From NCBI RefSeq assembly GCF_002368415.1, contig NZ_AP018290.1, positions 1,677,470 through 1,741,469 on the forward strand: a stretch of 64,000 nt of DNA, given 5' to 3'. How positions within the stretch are numbered: position 1 is the stretch's first letter; each line of letters begins with the position of its first letter. Source of the DNA: Calothrix sp. NIES-4105 (GTDB lineage: Bacteria; Cyanobacteriota; Cyanobacteriia; Cyanobacteriales; Nostocaceae). The position numbers and the translations under genes were made by a program. This document shows positions 1-7,777 of the stretch, piece by piece. The notes beneath the pieces were generated by a model, which did no database searches, was not told where the DNA came from, and worked only from the letters and a program-made list of their open reading frames with translations.

Positions 1-144
1 TTGGGTATTATTGTTGTTAGGGTAGGGACTTTCGAGAAGGGTAGCGATTGTTACATCTAAGCTAGAAAGAAATAAAGTTGCAAAAATTTCTGAGCCAGTG
101 CGATTTTTGAGCGGTTGGGAGTGCCAGTAACAATTCTGTTGCAT
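1..144 (-). CDS. trpE: Anthranilate/aminodeoxychorismate synthase component I, N-terminal fragment (cut by window edge)
   Basis: The minus strand is open from an ATG at 144-142 to the window edge, giving 48 residues without a stop. The translation contains WHSQPLKNRTGSEIFATLF followed by IATLLESPYP. I recognise this as the N-terminus of cyanobacterial chorismate-utilising component I proteins (TrpE/PabB type), which convert chorismate to anthranilate or aminodeoxychorismate. Everything with catalytic residues lies outside the window. It is divergent from the kinase gene starting at 239, so the two share a roughly 95-bp upstream region. TrpE versus PabB or a menaquinone-type synthase cannot be settled from 48 residues. 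Confidence 0.65.
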   Translation of the reverse strand, partial: MQQNCYWHSQPLKNRTGSEIFATLFLSSLDVTIATLLESPYPNNNNTQ

Positions 145-238
145 TTTTAGTAACCAATCACCGAACAATGGAATATAGGTAGTAAAACAATTAAAGTTTG
201 TTGCCTGCGTTTATAATTCTCTTCAATTGGTTATAGGT

Positions 239-1522
239 ATGAGTAGTCCTAACAACAACGCTAACAGTATTTTTAATCAGACATCAAAATTTCCTGACTT
301 TAGCCAGTCAGGTTATATCGTAGAGTCTGTGTTGGGATACAACCTCACTGGTGGAATCACTTACAAAGCTAAAACTGTAAGTCAAGAGCAAAGTGTAGTT
401 ATTAAACAGTTTCAGTTTGCCACAGTTGGCGCCAGTTGGTCAGGTTTTGATGCTATGGAGCGCGAAGTTAACTTGCTTCAACACCTTGAACACCCACGTA
501 TACCTAAATATATTGACTGTTTTGAGACAGATACGGGTTTTTGTTTAGTGCAACAGTATATCAATGCTCGTTCTCTAGCTGCTTGGATGTACACTCCCCT
601 ACTCCCACTCAAAAGACCAAGTTTACAACAGGCACCAGTTCAGGAAATATTATCATTATCATTATTAGATTATGTTGAGGAAGTAGCCACAGGGGTATTG
701 TCCATATTAGTTTACCTTCAACAACAGGCGCCATCAGTTATACATCGCGATATAAAACCTGAGAATATTTTAGTCGATGACCAATTGAATGTATACTTAG
801 TCGATTTTGGTTTGGCACAAATTGGAGGCGAGCTAAATGGCGCCAGTACAATGGTGAAGGGAACACTAGGATTTATGCCACCAGAACAAATGTTTGGTAG
901 GTCGTTAACGAATGCATCAGACTTGTACAGTTTGGGTATAACTTTAATTTGTTTACTAACACAAACCCCATCCAGCCAAGTTGGAAATTTGATTGATGAC
1001 TCATTCCGGTTTAAAATTCACCAGTTGTTACCAGAACTAAATATACATTGGATAGATTGGTTAGAGAAAATGGTCGCACCCAACGTTGAGCAGCGTTTTC
1101 CTGATGCAGCAACTGCCTTGAGTGTACTATTGAAAATTAATACTATTAGTCCTGTTGATTCTAGTAAATCACAGCAAAAATACCCTTTAGCTTTTACAAT
1201 TGCCCTTAGCGCATTGAGTATAGGTTTTCTTAGTGCCATGTCACTACACACGCTCGAACCAAAACCCTTACCTTTTGCCGTTCCAATTGAAGAACCACCT
1301 ATTAAACCTAAATCTTTTAAAAAGCACGACTGGATAAAGCGTTTCAGAAGAGCGCATGAATGTAATAATTGCTACTACAGAACTACTGATTTACGTGAAC
1401 AAGATTTGAGAAATCTCTACTTTGAAAACATTGATTCAGATGCCTTACCAAGTGTAACAAAATACAAAGCCTCTATAAAACATAATCGTTTGAGAGGCAC
1501 CAAACACCATGTTCATCATTAA
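239..1522 (+). CDS. Membrane-anchored Ser/Thr protein kinase (Hanks type)
   Basis: A eukaryotic-type protein kinase that phosphorylates Ser/Thr on unknown partners. Visible motifs are the ATP-anchoring lysine in VVIKQF (about residue 57), the catalytic loop HRDIKPENIL (about 180), the metal-binding DFGLA (about 200) and the P+1 region GFMPPEQM. The glycine-rich loop is degenerate (GYNLTGG). One membrane segment follows the kinase domain (about 315-335), and the C-terminal tail has CNNCYY followed by a short DLREQDLRNL stretch that looks like the start of a pentapeptide-repeat tail. I start at ATG 239; an in-frame TTG at 227 adds four residues. It is convergent with the transporter gene downstream, with a hairpin between. 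Confidence 0.85.
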   Translation: MSSPNNNANSIFNQTSKFPDFSQSGYIVESVLGYNLTGGITYKAKTVSQEQSVVIKQFQFATVGASWSGFDAMEREVNLLQHLEHPRIPKYIDCFETDTGFCLVQQYINARSLAAWMYTPLLPLKRPSLQQAPVQEILSLSLLDYVEEVATGVLSILVYLQQQAPSVIHRDIKPENILVDDQLNVYLVDFGLAQIGGELNGASTMVKGTLGFMPPEQMFGRSLTNASDLYSLGITLICLLTQTPSSQVGNLIDDSFRFKIHQLLPELNIHWIDWLEKMVAPNVEQRFPDAATALSVLLKINTISPVDSSKSQQKYPLAFTIALSALSIGFLSAMSLHTLEPKPLPFAVPIEEPPIKPKSFKKHDWIKRFRRAHECNNCYYRTTDLREQDLRNLYFENIDSDALPSVTKYKASIKHNRLRGTKHHVHH

Positions 1523-1536
1523 ATTTCAGCAGTGTA

Positions 1537-1568
1537 TATCAGGCTACACGTATGATGCAAGCCTGATA
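1537..1568. terminator. Hairpin between convergent genes
   Basis: TATCAGGCT and AGCCTGATA form 9-bp arms around a 14-base loop. The hairpin lies between the stops of the kinase (1522) and the T component (1587), and an AT-rich tail with TTTTTAG follows on the plus strand. It probably terminates the kinase transcript and may act in both directions. Confidence 0.55.
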
Positions 1569-1586
1569 GCACGTTTATTTAAATTT

Positions 1587-2552
1587 TTAGTTTATATCAT
1601 TACCGTAAACTATTCTGGCGCCCCAAAATAGTATGAGTACCATAATTGCTAACCAGTCGCGCGGTTTGAGTTTAAAATCGTGCCATTGAACACGGTGTTG
1701 GTTGGGACTTGTGAAACCACGTACTGTAATAGCGCTTGCCATTTGTTCTGCGCGCAAAAATAAGTTATCAAATAATCTTTCGGTGACTGTTAGCCAAATT
1801 TTGGCAGTTCCTTTAAATCCTATTTTCTTCCAATTGATAGCGCGCGTCATTATAGCTCGTATCAAATTTTGTATTTCTTCTAGCACTAGAGGTATAAACC
1901 GTAATGACAGGGTTAACGTCAAAGTTACTTCTGTAATTGGTATTTTAAATATTTTTAATGGCTGCATCAAATTTTCTAAAGCAGCTGTAATTTCTTCCGG
2001 CGCCGTTGTAATTAAGTACAAATTACTACTATATATAACAGTAAATAAAATAGTGCTGATTTTCAGGGCTAAATCAAATGAACGACGAGTAATTTTAAAA
2101 ACACCACGTTCAAATAAAACATACGTATAAGTTTTACCTTTAGTTTCGGTGGCAATAGGAGAAGATATAGAAGGGGAAGAAGTTTGTGTAAATTTTTGTG
2201 TAGGTTGAGATGGTGTAGGTTGAGTAACGACTTGATAATTACCCAAACGGGGTTGATAACGTAAACCGAGTCCATCGGGAGTAAAACATCCAATAACAAA
2301 AACAAAAAACGTTAAAAACAACAACCCTGCCATTTGTTGAGGTCGTTGCCAAATACGTCGGGGAATACCAGCTAGTAAAGTAGTCAATACTAAAAGTACC
2401 ACCAACAACAGGCGCCATTCGTTATTAGCGAAAGTGTAAGTAGTCAAAAAGCTCATCAACCAGAAAATCTTGACACGGGGATCAATTTTATGTAACCAGG
2501 TTTGCGGTTGCTCTAAATATAGACCGAGAGGTAACGAACGAAGTAAATCCAT
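1587..2552 (-). CDS. CbiQ-family ECF transporter T component (energy-coupling membrane subunit)
   Basis: The transmembrane coupling subunit of an energy-coupling-factor importer, which links ATPase subunits to a substrate-binding S component. The 321-residue protein starts MDLLRSLPLGLYLE and has KIDPRVKIFW near the N-terminus, several hydrophobic segments, and two Arg motifs in the C-terminal cytoplasmic part (AIMTRAINWK and ITVRGF) that match the coupling helices of the family. A Thr/Ser/Gln-rich loop sits around residues 112-140. I prefer ATG 2552: the 28 extra upstream residues are largely translated heptamer repeat. No A subunit or S component is nearby, so the substrate cannot be inferred. 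Confidence 0.8.
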   Translation of the reverse strand: MDLLRSLPLGLYLEQPQTWLHKIDPRVKIFWLMSFLTTYTFANNEWRLLLVVLLVLTTLLAGIPRRIWQRPQQMAGLLFLTFFVFVIGCFTPDGLGLRYQPRLGNYQVVTQPTPSQPTQKFTQTSSPSISSPIATETKGKTYTYVLFERGVFKITRRSFDLALKISTILFTVIYSSNLYLITTAPEEITAALENLMQPLKIFKIPITEVTLTLTLSLRFIPLVLEEIQNLIRAIMTRAINWKKIGFKGTAKIWLTVTERLFDNLFLRAEQMASAITVRGFTSPNQHRVQWHDFKLKPRDWLAIMVLILFWGARIVYGNDIN

Positions 2553-2562
2553 TTTAGTAGAA

Positions 2563-2729
2563 AGTGCTGAGTGCTGAGTGCTGAGTAAGTAGGAGAATAA
2601 GAGAGTAAGAGAGTTTTGCTGTATAAGTAGTAGCATATTATTTTCAAATATTTCATTACTCCCTACTCCCCACTCTTTACTCTTACTCTTTCCTCCCTAC
2701 TCAGCACTCAGCACTCAGCACTCATCACT
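2563..2729. repeat. Inverted heptamer repeats (GTGCTGA type) between T-component gene and der
   Basis: A run of tandem GTGCTGA heptamers (2563-2587) faces an opposite run of CAGCACT heptamers (2700-2726). Together they can fold into a long stem with a pyrimidine-rich loop. This matches the short tandemly repeated repetitive sequences known in heterocystous cyanobacteria. A shortened copy occurs at 60308-60345. The repeat fills the whole gap between the two minus-strand genes and may separate their transcripts. Confidence 0.8.
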
Positions 2730-2733
2730 CTTT

Positions 2734-4101
2734 CTACACTCGCGTCGCGCGGTTTGTATTAATAACGCTACCTTCTGCGTCGCGGACTTTCTTGCTACGC
2801 CATAGGATACGTATGGGTGTGCCTTTAAAGCCTAGTTGTTGGCGGAACTGACGCTCGATGTAACGACGATAGTTATCGTTGAAACGCTTGGAGTCGTTAA
2901 CGAATAAGGCTATTGTTGGCGGCGCCGTTGATACTTGGGTGCCGTAGTAAATTTTACCTTGCTTTCCACTGCGACTAACTGGGGGTGAGTGCCAGTGTGT
3001 TGCGTCTTCGAGAACTTCGTTAATAACAGATGTACTAACACGGCGCCGATGTGACTCAACGCTACTTACAACAAGTTCTAAGATTTTTTCAACACGCTGT
3101 CCGGTCTGGGCGCTGACGAAAATAGTATCTGCCCATTCAGTAAAATGTAATCGTTCTTCGAGCGTTTTTTGATAATCGTAAATTGTGTAGGAGTCTTTTT
3201 CGACTGCATCCCATTTGTTTACAACAATAATACACGCGCGTCCTTCTTCAACGATTCGTCCAGCTAGTTTTTGGTCTTGGTCGGTGACACCATCAACAGC
3301 ATCAATGACTAGTAACACTGCATCTGCACGACGAATAGCTTTGAACGCGCGGTTGATGCTAAAGAATTCTGTACCGTATTCAATACTTTTCTTTCTACGA
3401 ATTCCTGCAGTATCAATAAGGCGATATTTTTGCCCGTTGCGCTCAATATGTGTATCAATTGCATCGCGGGTTGTACCGGAAATGGGACTAACAATAGCAC
3501 GTTCTTCACCTACAAATGCGTTCAATAAACTTGATTTTCCAACATTTGGGCGCCCGACAATTGCGATTTTAATTTCATCATTTTCGGGTATATCTTGCAC
3601 CATCGGTAAATGGTTGATTAACTCGTCAAGTAAATCACCTGTACCGCTACCGTGAATAGCAGAAATAGGATATGGTTCACCGAGTCCCAGCGACCAAAAC
3701 TCAGCAGCTTGCATCAAACCTTGTTCAGGAGATTCACATTTATTGACTGCAAGCAAGACAGGAACCTTTTGAACTCGCAACCAGGAGGCAATTTCTTCAT
3801 CAGAAGAATTTGGACCTGCTTGTCCATCTACTAGAAAAATAGCAGCACTTGCTTCAGAGAGTGCTGTCATTGCTTGCTGCCGAATCAATGGTAAAAATTC
3901 GGTATCATCGTTGAATATCAAACCACCTGTATCAACGACGGTGAACTCTCTATCACGCCAAAATGCCTTTAAATAGGTACGGTCGCGCGTTACACCTGGT
4001 TCATCATGAACGATAGCAGTTTGTTCACCAGCAAGGCGATTTACAAAAGTTGACTTGCCCACATTCGGGCGCCCGATAATTGCAACAATAGGTAGACTCA
4101 T
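2734..4101 (-). CDS. der: Ribosome-assembly GTPase Der (EngA)
   Basis: An essential GTPase that acts in 50S ribosomal subunit maturation. It has two consecutive G domains: the first with [10 protein letters not shown] (about residue 10), DTGG and NKCE; the second with [11 protein letters not shown] (about 183), DTAGI and NKWD. A KH-like C-terminal domain ends the protein. The length of 455 aa is normal for cyanobacterial Der. It starts with ATG, with [16 protein letters not shown] as expected for the family. It reads in the same direction as the transporter gene but is separated from it by the heptamer inverted repeat. Confidence 0.97.
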   Translation of the reverse strand: MSLPIVAIIGRPNVGKSTFVNRLAGEQTAIVHDEPGVTRDRTYLKAFWRDREFTVVDTGGLIFNDDTEFLPLIRQQAMTALSEASAAIFLVDGQAGPNSSDEEIASWLRVQKVPVLLAVNKCESPEQGLMQAAEFWSLGLGEPYPISAIHGSGTGDLLDELINHLPMVQDIPENDEIKIAIVGRPNVGKSSLLNAFVGEERAIVSPISGTTRDAIDTHIERNGQKYRLIDTAGIRRKKSIEYGTEFFSINRAFKAIRRADAVLLVIDAVDGVTDQDQKLAGRIVEEGRACIIVVNKWDAVEKDSYTIYDYQKTLEERLHFTEWADTIFVSAQTGQRVEKILELVVSSVESHRRRVSTSVINEVLEDATHWHSPPVSRSGKQGKIYYGTQVSTAPPTIALFVNDSKRFNDNYRRYIERQFRQQLGFKGTPIRILWRSKKVRDAEGSVINTNRATRV

Positions 4102-4220
4102 AATAGTTTGTTTAACTCCATTTCAGATATTTATTTTAACGATTGATTAATTGACAGCTAATTGGATTCACACTTAAAACAGTACAAGGTAAATAATTAA
4201 CCAAGACTGGAGATTGAACC

Positions 4221-5075
4221 TTGTTATACTATAAGCAACGTAAAAAGACGCGCCGAAGGGTATTTCGATTTATCAGGTCAGGTTTATTAATACTTTTGTT
4301 GTGTACTATAATATATGCTTACTTCATTGAGCCAAACTGGATTGAGATAAAATCGCTACAATTAACTCTTCCACACCTTGCAAAAGAATTTGACGAATAT
4401 AAGATTGTACAAATTAGTGATATCCATGTCAATCGATGGATGACGAATGCGCGCTTAAATCGGATGTTTCGTTTAGTCAATCAGCAAAACCCTGATTCTA
4501 CAGTAATTACAGGTGACTTGGTTACACATACTCAACAGCGTTTTATCCCCAAATTACAAGCTACACTAGGTACACTCACGGCAAAAGACGGTAAATTTGG
4601 CGTGTTAGGGAATCATGACTATGGCGCCAATCCTGAAGCTATCGCACAAACAATGGCACAAAGTGGTGTGATGAATCTCAATAATACCTTCTCTATATTA
4701 CAACGTGGAAAAGCAAAATTGTATATAGCTGGAGTAGATGATGTTTGGGCAGGACGAGCTAGATTAAACTTAGTACTACAAAACTTGCCATCAGATGGCG
4801 CCGTGATATTACTTGCACACGAACCAGACTTTGGCGACACCAGCGCAGCAACAAATCGATTTGACTTACAATTATCAGGACATTCCCACGCTGGACAAAT
4901 ACGCTTACCCTTTCTAAAACCACCAGTACTGCCCAGCTTAGGAAAAAAATATTACGCAGGACTATATCAACTCGGTGGAATGAAGCTATATACAAACCGA
5001 GGTTTAGGAATGACAGGACTGCATGTTAGATTTAATTGCCGTCCAGAAATCACCGTAATTACCCTTCATGCTTAG
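4221..5075 (+). CDS. Membrane-anchored metallophosphoesterase (YkuE/YaeI-like)
   Basis: A calcineurin-like phosphoesterase of the family that includes YaeI/YkuE, which hydrolyse phosphodiester or pyrophosphate bonds of lipid-linked substrates; the substrate here is unknown. Metal-ligand motifs are in order: QISDIHVN, TGDLVTH, GNHDYG and GHSHAGQIRLPF. A basic N-terminus (KQRKKTRRR) followed by one hydrophobic helix (about residues 17-34) indicates a signal anchor. The start is TTG 4221, with GGAG at 4209-4212 at good spacing; no ATG exists upstream of the first motif. Stand-alone gene, divergent from der. Confidence 0.85.
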   Translation: MLYYKQRKKTRRRVFRFIRSGLLILLLCTIIYAYFIEPNWIEIKSLQLTLPHLAKEFDEYKIVQISDIHVNRWMTNARLNRMFRLVNQQNPDSTVITGDLVTHTQQRFIPKLQATLGTLTAKDGKFGVLGNHDYGANPEAIAQTMAQSGVMNLNNTFSILQRGKAKLYIAGVDDVWAGRARLNLVLQNLPSDGAVILLAHEPDFGDTSAATNRFDLQLSGHSHAGQIRLPFLKPPVLPSLGKKYYAGLYQLGGMKLYTNRGLGMTGLHVRFNCRPEITVITLHA

Positions 5076-5128
5076 GGAAATGATTCTTGAGGATACTTCA
5101 CATCTTGCACCTTCTCAACAAGGGTAAG

Positions 5129-5145
5129 GTGGGCAGTGCCCACCC
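5129..5145. repeat. Dispersed palindrome GGTGGGC..GCCCACC
   Basis: The perfect palindrome GGTGGGCAGTGCCCACC sits just after the phosphoesterase gene and could serve as its terminator stem. Related copies lie at 14249-14314 (two facing, imperfect copies) and 51034-51050. Confidence 0.75.
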
Positions 5146-5219
5146 TACGCAAAAATAAGCATTACAAGCTCTTTCATTCTCAATAAGCTCGTGGTGCAAG
5201 ATGTCGGATACGCTCACGC

Positions 5220-6458
5220 TTAAGCGTTTTGCTCCGAAACGGGAATCCTCGTTTCAGGTTCTGTCTCAATTGAAGATGGTACTTTTAAACTTAATAATTC
5301 ATATTCATGTTTTTCTTTGTCAACAACAGAAGATAATATTACATAGTCTTGAATAGTTGCTACATATTCTTGTGTTTTGCTGATAGTCTCTACGTCTTTA
5401 ATAGCAGAATCTCCTATCAAACATTTGTATTTTTTTAGCGAACCTACTTCTTGTAAAGTTGCTGTTCTACCAGGATAATTAATTTGAGTCAATTTTACTT
5501 TTACGTAAATTTCTGTTTCTGCTCTTATCTTGGTATTGTTGATGACATCAAGAACCTTATATACAGTGTCTAACTCTATTTCTCCAATTTGTAATTTTTG
5601 GTCAGGAGATGCCCAATCTATATGTAATTTACTTATTCCAATTCTGATTAAAGCTTTTAAGAACTCAGTATATTTAAAAGCTGTTTTCTTTTTTAACTTA
5701 TTCAATTTAGCTGGCAATTCATATGCATTTGCTCCCAGATTTATTAACTGTATAAATTCTTCTAGACATTGCCCTAAAAAAGATTCTCCTAATCCTAAAC
5801 TATCTTCATATACAGTGCCTTCTAGACGCATACCAAATGAACCCTTGAATAAACCAGATATAGCCAATTGGGTTTTTTGCTTTACTTCTTGTTGTATTAT
5901 GTGGCTCTCTGATTTACCTAGCTTTATTTGTCCTATAGCATCAATTGTCTCTTGTAATGAAAATAAGATGAATCCTAAATCACCTATAGGAGCTTCTACG
6001 ATATCTTTGTCTGAAAACTGCAAAATAAAATCTATAACTTCTCTTTTTTTATGTGTAGAAACTTTTGTTATATTGTTATCATCTTGATTATTTTCTGATT
6101 GAATTACCTCGCCTGAATCTGGCAAATATCTATCTAGTATTTCGTTACAATAAACAACATGACAAGTAGTACCTTGGTTATGTTTATAAGGAATTTCTAC
6201 CTGATAAACAAAAGCATCTTCTGTATCAACAAAAATATTTCTAAGCTCAACTTCACCCTTAACTATTCGCTGAAATCGTGACGAAGATACCGGAGCATAG
6301 AACCATATTTCAGCATATTCTGAACTATCAACAAAAGTTGCAACAAAAATTAATCCAGCCTTGTTTTTACAGGAAAACAATACAGGCTTATCATAAAAGT
6401 CATAAACTTCTATGATTTCAAGCTGCCCTAATACTGTCTTTTCCGGCAAAAAATTCAT
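5220..6458 (-). CDS. Uncharacterised protein, DUF6575-like N-terminus
   Basis: A 412-residue soluble protein with no signal peptide or membrane helix. The N-terminal 110 residues (FLPEKTVLGQLEIIEVYDFY, PVLFSCKNKAG, IWFYAPVS, AFVYQVEIP) resemble the N-terminal region of proteins labelled DUF6575 as I remember them; this was not checked by search. The middle contains GMRLEG and GESFLG, and the C-terminal third is beta-rich. The function is unknown. It starts 9 bp after the 6468-6881 gene ends, so the two probably form an operon. Codons are AT-rich, as in the neighbouring accessory genes. Confidence 0.7.
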   Translation of the reverse strand: MNFLPEKTVLGQLEIIEVYDFYDKPVLFSCKNKAGLIFVATFVDSSEYAEIWFYAPVSSSRFQRIVKGEVELRNIFVDTEDAFVYQVEIPYKHNQGTTCHVVYCNEILDRYLPDSGEVIQSENNQDDNNITKVSTHKKREVIDFILQFSDKDIVEAPIGDLGFILFSLQETIDAIGQIKLGKSESHIIQQEVKQKTQLAISGLFKGSFGMRLEGTVYEDSLGLGESFLGQCLEEFIQLINLGANAYELPAKLNKLKKKTAFKYTEFLKALIRIGISKLHIDWASPDQKLQIGEIELDTVYKVLDVINNTKIRAETEIYVKVKLTQINYPGRTATLQEVGSLKKYKCLIGDSAIKDVETISKTQEYVATIQDYVILSSVVDKEKHEYELLSLKVPSSIETEPETRIPVSEQNA

Positions 6459-6467
6459 GGTTTATAA

Positions 6468-6881
6468 TTATTTATTGTTAGCACAATCTTTATTACCATC
6501 AATCACTTCAAAAACTTTCCAAGGCTCCTTGTTCTCTGGTATCCACCAAGTATGATGTGATTTTCCAACCTGGGACGGAGTATTTTTGATAGTTCCTAGT
6601 TCCTCATTCAAAATACCCCTCGCTATTTTTTTATTCTTGAAATATGCGACTCTACGAGATAGCTTTTTAGCATCATCCAATGACAAATAAATTGAGACTC
6701 CACAAGCTTGGCACTCGGATGTGCCTTTAGGGCACTCTTTGTCTGGATTTTCTTCTCGCCAAGATAGAAAATCTTCAGCCTCTGGTTTTTCATTTTTAAT
6801 GTACCTGTAAAACTCTCCCGAAGCAATATCGCATTTTAATGGAGGACAGTCATTTGGAAAGTGTTTCGGATATACCATCAT
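6468..6881 (-). CDS. Uncharacterised 137-aa Cys/Trp-containing protein
   Basis: Not recognised. The protein has two cysteine clusters: PNDCPPLKCD near the N-terminus and KECPKGTSECQACG around residues 49-62. The second resembles a small zinc-binding or redox motif. The C-terminus has HHTWWIPEN. It is the first gene of a two-gene minus-strand operon with the DUF6575-like gene. The ATG at 6881 is followed by a second Met, so the start may be one codon later. Function unknown. Confidence 0.6.
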   Translation of the reverse strand: MMVYPKHFPNDCPPLKCDIASGEFYRYIKNEKPEAEDFLSWREENPDKECPKGTSECQACGVSIYLSLDDAKKLSRRVAYFKNKKIARGILNEELGTIKNTPSQVGKSHHTWWIPENKEPWKVFEVIDGNKDCANNK

Positions 6882-6990
6882 GTACTTATTGATACAAAAA
6901 TAAATTTGCTTTACACATGTTATAACTTATTCTCTAGACTGCTATTACTAATGTACTATAAATCATAAACAAAATTTCAAAAGTTCATAA

Positions 6991-7299
6991 AAACGTTGTC
7001 AAATTGAATCTCAGTATCGCAGGAGGTTAGTATATATTAGTGCATTAGCTACTAAAGCGCCTTGGAACCGTCCAGCAATCAATAATCCTCCCACTTACAA
7101 AGGTGTTGGTAAAAATTTGGTTGATTTTGCCATTAGCCGTAGTTATGAATTAGGATATCAAGGACGTGTAGGACTACATACACTCCCTGATGCTATAAGA
7201 TTTTACCCCAAACTAAGAGTCGGCTTCCTCGATTGCGGTTCCGACCCAGACGAACCAGATAACTTAGTATATTTTGAAATATTACGGAGAGACTCATGA
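6991..7299 (+). pseudogene. 5'-truncated GNAT acetyltransferase remnant
   Basis: The plus frame is open from 6991 after a TAA at 6988-6990, with no ATG. It reads YISALATKAPWNRP, then YKGVGKNLVDFAISRSYELG, then GRVGLHTLPDAIRFY. This matches the acetyl-CoA-binding part of GNAT N-acetyltransferases: GVGKNL corresponds to the Q/RxxGxG/A pyrophosphate loop, and LPDAIRFY to motif B. The N-terminal strand of the fold is missing and only weak starts exist, such as TTG 7117. The stop overlaps the start of the next gene by ATGA (7296-7299). It is probably a decayed gene; a short functional product from TTG cannot be excluded. Confidence 0.6.
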
Positions 7300-7721
7300 C
7301 CGAATCAATTTCTTCTGACACAAATGTCGAAATTACTAGAAACCAATATTTAGTGGACTTGGTAGCAGCAGAAGATGTATCTAATGGAGAAGTTGGTTGT
7401 GGTCAGTTAGCTTCAAATGATTTTCTGGCTTACCTAAACAATCGCTGTATCAATATTGACGACGAAAGCTTTAGAAGTTTATTGAGTTCACATCTAGGGG
7501 ACATATTAACAGAACGTGACTTTGATTCAATTATTTCTAAAGTCAGTCGTTACATAGAATCCTTGGTTGCTTCTGCTGCAACCGTATCAGTTACAAGCGC
7601 GCTGACTCAAACAGAAATTATCGAACATATTCCAACATCAAAACTTCAACAACTATTAGAAACATTAACCGAGTTTTTACAGCCCGGAACCCAACCTACG
7701 GATAATTTTTTAAATCTTTAA
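7296..7721 (+). CDS. Uncharacterised 141-aa acidic protein
   Basis: Not recognised. A helical, acidic protein without membrane segments; DDESFRSLLSSHLGDILTERDFD and KLQQLLETLTEFLQ suggest amphipathic helices. The start ATG overlaps the stop of the decayed acetyltransferase by four bases, so it was once translationally coupled to that gene. The SNF2 gene begins 56 bp downstream on the same strand, so it may be co-transcribed with it. Confidence 0.55.
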   Translation: MTESISSDTNVEITRNQYLVDLVAAEDVSNGEVGCGQLASNDFLAYLNNRCINIDDESFRSLLSSHLGDILTERDFDSIISKVSRYIESLVASAATVSVTSALTQTEIIEHIPTSKLQQLLETLTEFLQPGTQPTDNFLNL

Positions 7722-7777
7722 TTTAGATGTGGCGATATTAGTGTATTAGTAAATAAATACAGGCGCCTTTTTAATAT

